From positions 1-64,000 of the forward strand of contig JAFTQW010000002.1 in assembly GCA_017462565.1 (NCBI GenBank): DNA of 64,000 nucleotides, read 5' to 3'. Made by a program: the position numbers and the translations under genes. This DNA is from Ruminococcus sp. (lineage in GTDB: Bacteria > Bacillota > Clostridia > Oscillospirales > Ruminococcaceae). Each line of letters opens with the position of its first letter. Position 1 is the stretch's first letter. The notes under the pieces are model-generated. The model did no database searches. It was given only the letters and a program-made list of their open reading frames with translations, and was not told where the DNA came from. Of the stretch, positions 57,417 through 64,000 are shown piece after piece.

Positions 57417-57595
57417 ATAGGCAAGACCGCACAGTTAACGGCTAACGCCTTTGCTGTACATCTGCTTGCATATTTTCCGTCATCTTGTACAGAAATTTCT
57501 TGAAATACGACAGTATTCCCGCATAATTTCTGTACAATCTGACAAAAAATCTGACGGCGCATCTGCACAGCAATAATTGTGCGGTGTTGCCTATA
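57417..57595. repeat. 179-bp palindromic repeat, copy D
   Basis: Arms TATAGGCAAGACCGCACA and TGTGCGGTGTTGCCTATA pair with one mismatch. Inside, TTGTACAGAAATT and AATTTCTGTACAA form a perfect second inverted repeat. TACGACAGTATT and CAATCTGACAAAAAATCTGAC match copy A. It fills most of the spacer between the CotH gene and the divergent operon; bases 57325-57416 show nothing else. Confidence 0.88.
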
Positions 57596-57632
57596 TGGAA
57601 AATGTTAAAATAAAAATATATGTTCGATACTA

Positions 57633-57661
57633 TTGACAAAATAAAACTTTTGTTCTATAAT
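57633..57661 (+). promoter_or_regulatory. promoter of the sigma-region-4-like pair
   Basis: Perfect TTGACA (57633-57638), 17 bp, perfect TATAAT (57656-57661). Confidence 0.85.
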
Positions 57662-57678
57662 AATAAATACAAGGAATT

Positions 57679-57690
57679 GAACGTTTGTTC
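57679..57690. promoter_or_regulatory. LexA (DinR) box
   Basis: GAACGTTTGTTC fits the Gram-positive LexA core GAAC-N4-GTTC exactly. It lies about 18-29 bp after the -10 box, where LexA would block transcription. Confidence 0.68.
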
Positions 57691-57728
57691 CAAGCTATCT
57701 TTTCTCCCTAACGAACAGGAGGTTAAAA

Positions 57729-57965
57729 ATGAAACAGATGATATATGGTTATGAAACAAGCTGTGAAATGGTTATGAAACGAATACATCAGCTTACAAAA
57801 CAGCGCAATGAATTGCAGAAACAGGGAAACGATTCTGAAATTGATGAACTTGATCTTGAACGCCGTATAAGAATATTATATACGGAGCATAGTCAGATGA
57901 AAGAAATTATAACTCACCTTACACAATATATGAGGAGGATTGATAAAAGTGTCGAAACGAAATAG
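57729..57965 (+). CDS. small coiled-coil protein
   Basis: 78 residues, almost fully helical and charged (RIHQLTKQRNELQKQ; DLERRIRILYTEHSQMKEII). No family recognised. ACAGGAGG-type ribosome binding site. Its end overlaps the next gene by about 17 bp, so the two are coupled. Confidence 0.7.
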   Translation: MKQMIYGYETSCEMVMKRIHQLTKQRNELQKQGNDSEIDELDLERRIRILYTEHSQMKEIITHLTQYMRRIDKSVETK

Positions 57966-58245
57966 TTATTCTGATGAATTTTCCGGCGATACTGATAAGA
58001 GAATACTCTCGATACTGGAATATGAAAGCGATGATGAATCCAGAAACAAGTTGAGGAGAATACTGTTAAAAGTTATAAATAATGAGCTTACTCCGAGACA
58101 AAAGGAGATAATTATGTTATACTATTACAAGGGAATAGATACTGTTAAAATAAGCCGTAAGCTCGGAATAACGCCGCAGGCAGTCTCGTCGACTATGGCA
58201 AGAGCAAGAATGAAAATTTACAGAATCCTGCAATATTATATATAA
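57949..58245 (+). CDS. sigma-70 region 4-like HTH protein
   Basis: 98 residues from the GTG at 57949, ten bases after GAGGAGG (a TTG at 57940 is too close). Residues about 45-95 form a sigma region 4/LuxR-like HTH: LTPRQKEIIMLYYYKGIDTV, KISRKLGITPQAVSSTMAR. There is no region 2, so it is not a complete sigma factor; relatives occur in phages and mobile elements. Likely DNA binding; target unknown. Controlled with its partner by a promoter with a LexA-type box. Confidence 0.75.
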   Translation: MSKRNSYSDEFSGDTDKRILSILEYESDDESRNKLRRILLKVINNELTPRQKEIIMLYYYKGIDTVKISRKLGITPQAVSSTMARARMKIYRILQYYI

Positions 58246-58257
58246 CGAGGTAGAAAA

Positions 58258-59592
58258 ATGAAAACACCGATTTATGATTTTCTGAAAAGATATACAGATT
58301 CCGAAATGCTCCGCTGTCATATGCCGGGACATAAGGGAAAAACGCTATGCGGCGGTTTTGAGAAAATGTTTGAAAGCGATATAACTGAAATTGACGGAGC
58401 GGACAGCCTTTTCGAGTCCGGCGGCATTATAGCTGAAAGCGAAAAAAATATGTCGGATCTTTATAAAACGGCGGCAACGGTTTATTCTGCCGGAGGCTCA
58501 ACGCTTTGCATTCAGGCTATGCTTGCGATCATGAAAAATGAGAACAGGAAAGTTTTTGCAGCAAGAAATGTTCATCGGGCTTTTTTGAATGCGGCGGCTT
58601 TGCTCGATATTGATGTCGAATGGCTCATGCCCGAATATTCATCGGGAATTTTGTCCGGCGAAATTCATCCTGAAATAATTGAGGAAAAGCTGAGCGCTTG
58701 CCGTGAACCGTCCTGCGTTTATATAACGTCCCCTGATTATACGGGAAAAACTGCCGATATCAAGGCAATTTCGGAAGTATGCCGCCGATACGGTTCACGT
58801 CTTTTAGTGGATAATGCTCACGGAGCGCATCTTGCTTTTTTTGAAAAAAGCGTTCATCCCATAGCTTTGGGAGCGGATATGTGCTGTGATTCGGCACATA
58901 AAATGCTCCCGGCGCTGACCGGTGCGGCTATGCTTCATACGGGACGTTCTGAATATGCCGCACTTCTTAAACCGGCGATGAGCCTTTTTGCGTCCACAAG
59001 CCCGTCGTATCTGATAATGCTCTCGCTTGATCTGTGCAATAGGTATATATCCGAGAGCATAAAAGGCGATATCGAAATGAACCTCGAATATCTCGCTAAA
59101 CTGAGAGAGGAGTTTTCCGGCGAGCTTATATTTGCCGGTACAGAGCCTTTTCACGTTACTATAAAAGCTGCTGAAAGCGGATTTGACGGTAATGAATTTG
59201 CAGAAATTCTTCGTAAAAACGGCGTTGAATGTGAATATTCCGACATCTGGACGGTCATTCTTCTTATGTCTCCTATGAACAGAGAGGATGATTATACGAG
59301 ACTTTCGTCTGCATTGAAGAGCGCAGTCGCTCTGGCTGAAAGATGTGCAAACAGATTCGACTCCGGAACTTTTCTGAAAAAACTTCCCGAAAGAGCCATG
59401 AGCATACGCAGTGCGGTATTTTCAGCCAGCGAGGAGATTCCTGTTGAAATGTCCGAGGGAAGAATATGCGGAGCTGTAAGAGTTCCCTGTCCGCCTGCGA
59501 TACCAATAGCGGCGAGCGGCGAGATAATTGACAGGGAATGCATAAAAATTTTTCAAAAGTATGGAATTTCAGCTGTAAATGTGTTAAAATAG
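58258..59592 (+). CDS. Orn/Lys/Arg decarboxylase-like PLP enzyme (YaaO type)
   Basis: 444 residues, the short form of the fold-type I basic amino acid decarboxylases. HMPGHKG near the N terminus and the PLP lysine in CCDSAHKMLPALTGAA (about 205-220) are clear. In B. subtilis yaaO lies just before tmk and holB; here holB also follows but tmk is missing. Substrate uncertain (lysine, ornithine or arginine). AACGAGG ribosome binding site, 12 bp after the HTH gene. Confidence 0.87.
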   Translation: MKTPIYDFLKRYTDSEMLRCHMPGHKGKTLCGGFEKMFESDITEIDGADSLFESGGIIAESEKNMSDLYKTAATVYSAGGSTLCIQAMLAIMKNENRKVFAARNVHRAFLNAAALLDIDVEWLMPEYSSGILSGEIHPEIIEEKLSACREPSCVYITSPDYTGKTADIKAISEVCRRYGSRLLVDNAHGAHLAFFEKSVHPIALGADMCCDSAHKMLPALTGAAMLHTGRSEYAALLKPAMSLFASTSPSYLIMLSLDLCNRYISESIKGDIEMNLEYLAKLREEFSGELIFAGTEPFHVTIKAAESGFDGNEFAEILRKNGVECEYSDIWTVILLMSPMNREDDYTRLSSALKSAVALAERCANRFDSGTFLKKLPERAMSIRSAVFSASEEIPVEMSEGRICGAVRVPCPPAIPIAASGEIIDRECIKIFQKYGISAVNVLK

Positions 59593-59664
59593 AATGAGAA
59601 GGAAACAAAAAGAAATTGTGAAGCCTGCGGCGTGATTTTTACTTTTTGTTAGTATAGGTGACTT

Positions 59665-60645
59665 ATGAAAAAAATCTACGGAAACGATTACCTTCTTTCA
59701 ACTCTCGAAAGCATGGTAAACTGCGGAAGAACTGCTCATACGGTTCTGTTTTACGGCGAAAAGGGCTGCGGCAGAAAGCTTATCGCTAAATATTATATAA
59801 AGCTTCTCCTTTGTGAGAATAAAACAGACGGAAAGCCCTGCGGAGTATGTCAGACCTGCCGCAGCGTCGATACTGAAGCTCATCCGGACGTCTGGTTTGT
59901 GAATAAAAGCGGAAAGCTCGGCGGATTTTCGGTCGAAACGGCGGGAATTGTTGCGAACGACGCTTATATCAAACCGAATAATCAGAGCAATGTTAAAGTT
60001 TATGTCTTTGCCGACTGTCAGAATTTCGATGCCCGTCCGCAGAATAAACTGCTCAAGCTTGTTGAAGAACCGCCGGATTACGCTTATTTTATCTTTACAG
60101 CTGAATCAAGATCGGTTTTTCTTCCGACTATTATTTCACGCTGCGTCTGTTTTGGCGTCTCTGTAGGAACGGAAGAGGAAGCCTGTCTTGCGCTTTCCGA
60201 ATGCGGATACGATAGGGACGATATAAAAAAGGCTGTAAGCTGTTTTCACGGAAATATAGGAATGTGTACCGATTATATCTTCAATGAAGAGCTTAGAAAT
60301 AAAGTCGATTTGACAAAATCTCTTGCTGATAGTATAATAAGAAGAGATGAATATGCTCTTAACTGTGCTTTTTATTCTGTCGGAAAGGACAGAAACGACG
60401 TCAGAACTACGCTTTTGCTGTTGGATACGCTTGTACGTGATGCGGCTGTTCTGATAAAAAACAGTTCGGCGAAAACCATCGGATGTTTCAGAGAAGGCGC
60501 AGAAAAGCTTGCAGAGAGCATTACTGTGTATCAGGCTGCAAGAATTCATAAACATATTGAAAGAGCTTGGAAAGCGATAGAATGCAATGTTTCCGCACCG
60601 CTCGTTCTCGCTTCTCTTTGCGCTGATATAATATCAGATCTATAA
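59665..60645 (+). CDS. holB: DNA polymerase III delta' subunit
   Basis: 326 residues, AAA+ clamp-loader subunit. The P-loop is a changed GEKGCGRKL, a zinc motif has CGVCQTC, and the SRC motif appears as IISRCV, as expected for delta', which does not hydrolyse ATP. Starts behind TAGGTGACTT. Confidence 0.92.
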   Translation: MKKIYGNDYLLSTLESMVNCGRTAHTVLFYGEKGCGRKLIAKYYIKLLLCENKTDGKPCGVCQTCRSVDTEAHPDVWFVNKSGKLGGFSVETAGIVANDAYIKPNNQSNVKVYVFADCQNFDARPQNKLLKLVEEPPDYAYFIFTAESRSVFLPTIISRCVCFGVSVGTEEEACLALSECGYDRDDIKKAVSCFHGNIGMCTDYIFNEELRNKVDLTKSLADSIIRRDEYALNCAFYSVGKDRNDVRTTLLLLDTLVRDAAVLIKNSSAKTIGCFREGAEKLAESITVYQAARIHKHIERAWKAIECNVSAPLVLASLCADIISDL

Positions 60646-60716
60646 TTGATTGTTTTGATACGATTTGAACAGCAGCACACCGGCTGTATGTCATAATCAG
60701 GATAGGAGTAAATTTA

Positions 60717-61583
60717 ATGAAAGAAATTGTCGGAGTACGCTTTAAAAAGGTTGGAAAAATATATTATTTTTCTCCCGACGGCATAAAGGCAAATGTCGGG
60801 GATCATGCCATAGTTGAAACCATTCGTGGAGTGGAATGCGGAGAGATAGTTATTGCAAACCGTGAAATTCCCGAGGAGCTTATTGCTTCTCCGCTTAAAC
60901 CCATAATCAGACTCGCAACGCCGGCTGATATGAAAATAGTTCAGAAGAATAAGCTGCGTGAGCAGGAGGCGTTTGCCGTTTGCGAGGAGAAAATTGCAAG
61001 CCGTAAGCTTAAAATGAATCTTGTCGATGTTGAATGCACTTTTGACAATAATAAGCTTCTCTTCTATTTCACTGCTGAAAACCGCATTGATTTCCGTGAG
61101 CTTGTTAAGGATCTCGCTGCCATTTTCAGAACACGTATCGAGCTTCGTCAGATAGGAGTTCGTGATGAAGCAAAAATTCTCGGAGGACTGGGAATCTGCG
61201 GCAGAGAATTCTGCTGTAAAGGATATATGGGCGAATTCCAGCCGGTTTCCATTAAAATGGCTAAGGAACAGGGACTCTCTCTGAATCCTACTAAGATTTC
61301 AGGAACTTGCGGAAGGCTTATGTGCTGTCTTAAAAATGAACAGAACGTTTATGAGGAACTGCTGAAGGTTACTCCGAAGGTAGGAGCTATCGTAGTAACT
61401 CCGGACGGCGACAGGGGAAGAGTTGAAGAAGCTAACCTTATTACGGGAAAGCTCAGGATAAAAACGGATAAATCAGAAGTTCCGGTAACTCTTGACAGAA
61501 GCGAAGTGAAGCTTCTTCGTGATGCGGAGATAAGAGTAAACCGTGAAGAGCTGAAGGCTCTGAAGAATCTTGAGGATAAATAA
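60717..61583 (+). CDS. ricT: PSP1-domain protein RicT (YaaT)
   Basis: 288 residues. The PSP1 domain has paired cysteines CGREFCC and CGRLMCC, which in B. subtilis bind Fe-S clusters with RicA and RicF. That complex stimulates RNase Y-dependent mRNA maturation and affects sporulation through Spo0A. Follows holB as in B. subtilis. Its stop overlaps queH. Confidence 0.93.
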   Translation: MKEIVGVRFKKVGKIYYFSPDGIKANVGDHAIVETIRGVECGEIVIANREIPEELIASPLKPIIRLATPADMKIVQKNKLREQEAFAVCEEKIASRKLKMNLVDVECTFDNNKLLFYFTAENRIDFRELVKDLAAIFRTRIELRQIGVRDEAKILGGLGICGREFCCKGYMGEFQPVSIKMAKEQGLSLNPTKISGTCGRLMCCLKNEQNVYEELLKVTPKVGAIVVTPDGDRGRVEEANLITGKLRIKTDKSEVPVTLDRSEVKLLRDAEIRVNREELKALKNLEDK

Positions 61584-62209
61584 TGCAGAAAGTAAATTAC
61601 GGCAGACTTCTTGACGATAAGATTGCACAGCTTGAAAAAAATGGTGAGAAACCGTCTCTGCTTCTCCATGCCTGCTGTGCTCCGTGCAGCAGCCATACGC
61701 TCATGTTTCTCGACGGACATTTTGAGATAACGCTTTATTTCTTCAACCCGAATATTGCTCCGGAAAAAGAGTATAATTTTCGTCTGAGCGAGCTTAAACG
61801 GCTTGTTTCGGAGATGAAGCTGAACATAAATATTATTGAAGAAAATTACGACTCTAAGCCCTTTTTCGCTCTTGCAAAGGGGCTTGAAGAGCTTCCGGAG
61901 CGAGGGGAACGATGCAAGAGGTGCATTGAATATCGTCTGAGAAAAACCGGAGAAAAAGCGCAGGAGCTTGGCTTCGATTATTTTACCACTACGCTTACGA
62001 TAAGTCCGCATAAGGATTGTCAGTTTATAAATGAATGCGGAGAAAAGATCGCTTCCGGCTTGGAAACGGATTATCTTTTTTCCGACTTCAAGAAGCATGA
62101 AGGGTATAAGCATTCGATCGAGCTTTCAAAGCAGTATAGCCTGTACAGACAGAATTACTGCGGCTGTATCTATTCCAAAAAGAAAGAGAAGATAACTGAA
62201 AATGTCTAA
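61583..62209 (+). CDS. queH: epoxyqueuosine reductase QueH
   Basis: 208 residues. Cysteine motifs HACCAPC, RCKRCIEYR and YCGC carry the metal sites. QueH makes the last step of queuosine, found in tRNA with GUN anticodons; tRNA-Asn(GTT) in this window is such a tRNA. Overlaps both neighbours. Confidence 0.92.
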   Translation: MQKVNYGRLLDDKIAQLEKNGEKPSLLLHACCAPCSSHTLMFLDGHFEITLYFFNPNIAPEKEYNFRLSELKRLVSEMKLNINIIEENYDSKPFFALAKGLEELPERGERCKRCIEYRLRKTGEKAQELGFDYFTTTLTISPHKDCQFINECGEKIASGLETDYLFSDFKKHEGYKHSIELSKQYSLYRQNYCGCIYSKKKEKITENV

Positions 62210-62693
62210 GGAACAGAAAACCAACGCTATGCGTTTTCTTGAAAAAAATAAAATAGCGTATGAATCGCAGTCGTATCAGTGCGATGAATTTATTGACGGC
62301 ATAACCGTTGCTCAAAAACTCGGACAATCTCTTGACGAAACTTTTAAAACGCTCATAGCTCATGGAAAATCGGGACAGTATTACTGCTTTTTGCTTCCTG
62401 TCGCAATGGAACTTGATTTAAAAAAAGCGGCAAAAAGCGTTGGGGAAAAGTCTGTTGAGCTGCTCCATGTCAAGGATATAACAAAGGTAACAGGCTATGT
62501 AAGAGGCGGATGTACTCCTATTGGCATGAAAAAACAGTTCATGACTGTCGTACATAATTCAGCGGAGAAGCTTCCGGAGTTTTTCATAAGCGGAGGAAGG
62601 ATAGGTCTCCAGATTAGATTGTCTCCGACAGAGCTTGTACGGAGTATTCGTGGAAAATTTGAGGATATTGCATCAGGAGTAAAGGATTTTTAA
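62202..62693 (+). CDS. ybaK: Cys-tRNA(Pro) deacylase YbaK
   Basis: 163 residues, YbaK/EbsC family. It hydrolyses misacylated Cys-tRNA(Pro). VAQKLGQSLDETFKTLIAHG, the GYVRGGCTPIGMKK segment and GGRIGLQIRLSP are diagnostic. Overlaps queH by 8 bp. Confidence 0.93.
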   Translation: MSKEQKTNAMRFLEKNKIAYESQSYQCDEFIDGITVAQKLGQSLDETFKTLIAHGKSGQYYCFLLPVAMELDLKKAAKSVGEKSVELLHVKDITKVTGYVRGGCTPIGMKKQFMTVVHNSAEKLPEFFISGGRIGLQIRLSPTELVRSIRGKFEDIASGVKDF

Positions 62694-62751
62694 CGTAGTC
62701 TCGGGCAAAATTTGTCAAAAAGACGTGCGGTAATCTTGTGAAGACAGGTTC

Positions 62752-62786
62752 AAAGGACGAACTTTTCAGAGTTCGTCCTTTTGTTT
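62752..62786. terminator. bidirectional terminator
   Basis: AAAGGACGAAC and GTTCGTCCTTT pair over 11 bp with loop TTTTCAGA, then TTGTTTT. It separates ybaK from the convergent dpaB fragment. Confidence 0.88.
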
Positions 62787-62800
62787 TGTGCTGTTGTTTT

Positions 62801-63079
62801 TTATAATTGTTTATGGTATATGATAGGTCTTAATTGAATGCCGTTCATGGCGGCAATAGCTGCTTCCGGGATCATCTCAAATTCGGCAACAAGGGATGCA
62901 GGCTTTTTTACATAGTCATCCTGAAGCATAGGAACAAAGAAATAATTCTTGCGGTTGAAAAGTTCGCCGAGATTTTTTGCCGAACCAAGAAGCGAATCGT
63001 TCGACGCTATCGCTAAAAGTACGGGTTTTCCGCTTCGCAGATGAGATTTAACCGCCATTGTGACAGCACTTTCCGCAGT
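62801..63079 (-). pseudogene. dpaB: 3' part of dpaB (dipicolinate synthase subunit B), interrupted
   Basis: The frame encodes about 92 residues matching the C-terminal half of DpaB/SpoVFB: TAESAVTMAVKSHLRSGKPV, LLAIASNDSLLGSAKNLGEL, FVPMLQDDYVKKPASLVAEF and an IQLRPII end. Full DpaB is about 200 residues. The N-terminal flavoprotein part is missing: the frame meets TAG at 63082-63080, and recombinase sequence starts 40 bp away. An internal ATG at 63058 could start a short product but has no ribosome binding site. DpaB with DpaA makes dipicolinic acid in the mother cell. Split by an element, possibly reversible. Confidence 0.72.
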
Positions 63080-63120
63080 CTAATAACGGAAACTTTTTGG
63101 AGATACGTTCCAGCGCAAAT
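63080..63120. other. probable attachment-site junction
   Basis: These 41 bp lie between the last codon that fits DpaB and the stop of the serine recombinase. Large serine recombinases commonly end next to their att site. The other junction is outside the window, so no direct repeat can be shown. Confidence 0.5.
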
Positions 63121-64000
63121 CTAACGTACTCCATACATAAAAATATGTATTTCTTTGCCGTCCCATACTATGCTTTGAATACAAGCTTTTATAAGATTAC
63201 GCTTTTCATTGACAGACAATTCATTGAAATGCTCTTTCATGAATGACAGTGATGACTGAATTGTTTTAAAATCCTCATGTATAGCATTCATATTCTTTTC
63301 AGCCTGCTCAATTTCATAAAGTTCTGCACTCAGTTCATTGATTTGATGATCAGTTTCGGCAATCTGTTTGTCAATACGCTTTAATGTCGTATCATCAACA
63401 CCTTTCATAAGAATCTGCATAAGAGATTGTATAGAGTTTTCTTTATCTGCAATTGTTTTCTTTAATACTTGACTTTGGCTTGACAAAGTATTGTCATTTG
63501 AATCAAGGTGTGTTCTTAAAATAGCAAGCTGTTTTTCAATAATAGAATCCTTTATATCAAAGTCAAGTAATAGTTTACAAACATACTCATCAATAAAAGT
63601 TCCTGATACATTACCGAGAGAACATAATTGACTTTTACTTCTCTCTTTAGTTTCGCACATATAAGAAAATGGTCTTTCACCATTCTTATTTGGTCTGTGA
63701 TATTTAGGGCGCATATAAGCTCCGCAACTACATTTAATTATACCGGATAATAAAGCTGTTGAATTGTGAATCTTTCTAAATCCCTTATGAGCATTAGAAG
63801 CAAGTATATTCTGAATCTTAACCCATGTTTTACCGTCAATGATGCCTTCATGAGTACCGATAGTTATAATCCAATCTGTTAATTCATTTTTAGTTCTTTT
63901 AGCATCAGCCTGAGTTTTATTATAGGTTATGAATCCAGATTTGTTATCAATATCAGATTCAGAATAGTAAATATCACATCCTTGTTCGGTATAGTATTGA
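63121..64000 (-). CDS. large serine recombinase, C-terminal part (runs off the window)
   Basis: About 292 residues are open to the right edge without a stop. In order: recombinase domain (ESDIDNKSGFITYNK-like segment, then HEGIIDGKTWVKIQNIL), zinc ribbon (KCSCGAYMRPKYH with YMCETK), a long coiled coil (KKTIADKENSIQSLMQILMK; IAETDHQINELSAELYEIEQ) and a short C-terminal beta segment. This is the plan of phage and conjugative-element integrases of the TndX/phiC31 class. The catalytic serine domain lies beyond the window. It appears to have inserted into dpaB. Confidence 0.9.
   Translation of the reverse strand, partial: QYYTEQGCDIYYSESDIDNKSGFITYNKTQADAKRTKNELTDWIITIGTHEGIIDGKTWVKIQNILASNAHKGFRKIHNSTALLSGIIKCSCGAYMRPKYHRPNKNGERPFSYMCETKERSKSQLCSLGNVSGTFIDEYVCKLLLDFDIKDSIIEKQLAILRTHLDSNDNTLSSQSQVLKKTIADKENSIQSLMQILMKGVDDTTLKRIDKQIAETDHQINELSAELYEIEQAEKNMNAIHEDFKTIQSSLSFMKEHFNELSVNEKRNLIKACIQSIVWDGKEIHIFMYGVR

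Noticed and set aside
57380..57639. Cys-rich open frames on the minus strand in the spacer
   Set aside because: They are translations of repeat D; similar frames occur in copy A. No ribosome binding site and no family.

Overview
This window looks like a chromosome segment of a Gram-positive anaerobe of the Ruminococcus/Oscillospiraceae type. The signs are roughly 40-45% GC, AGGAGG ribosome binding sites with frequent GTG and TTG starts, an S10-spc-alpha ribosomal cluster in Firmicutes order, a zinc-ribbon S14, CIRCE control of groESL, a T-box leader, a Spo0A-type DNA-binding protein and a type I dockerin. Genus is an inference; no species can be named from the sequence.

Layout. 1-340: end of a tRNA cluster with a 5S rRNA lying between tRNA genes. 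340-15000: mixed housekeeping genes, namely an XRE regulator with a membrane domain, a TrpB2-type enzyme behind a Trp-type T-box, a second XRE regulator, a histidine phosphatase, an RluA synthase, luxS, an M23 peptidase, a DEDD exonuclease, a Spo0A-like protein with a dead receiver, and a Na+/drug-type ABC exporter. 15000-27400: one long operon for carbohydrate uptake with two permease pairs, an unusual 987-residue solute-binding protein, an NHL/TPR membrane protein, a Yip1-type protein and a DUF5696-type secreted protein, but no ATPase. 27440-43460: a structured RNA with its own terminator, then 32 genes from rpsJ to rplQ, including secY, adk, map, infA and rpoA. 43560-51000: a response regulator, histidine kinase and HtrA protease set, yajC, and groES-groEL under CIRCE. 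51100-57330: a minus-strand envelope operon (FAD oxidoreductase, GtrA, GT-C-like membrane protein) and a CotH-kinase protein carrying a dockerin. 57600-62790: a small pair with a LexA-type box, then a yaaO/holB/ricT/queH/ybaK run similar to the B. subtilis tmk-holB region. 62800-64000: the 3' part of dpaB (dipicolinate synthase B) cut off by the end of an element that carries a large serine recombinase.

Three things stand out. First, the right edge looks like an integrative element inside a sporulation gene, comparable to the excisable elements known in sigK and spoVFB. Second, a family of about 180-bp imperfect palindromes occurs four times, plus two remnants; the cores match, but the terminal arms differ between copies while staying self-complementary. 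Third, a roughly 250-nt structured RNA ending in a strong terminator lies just upstream of rpsJ. The eight-gene uptake operon is the best candidate for a poorly described functional system.
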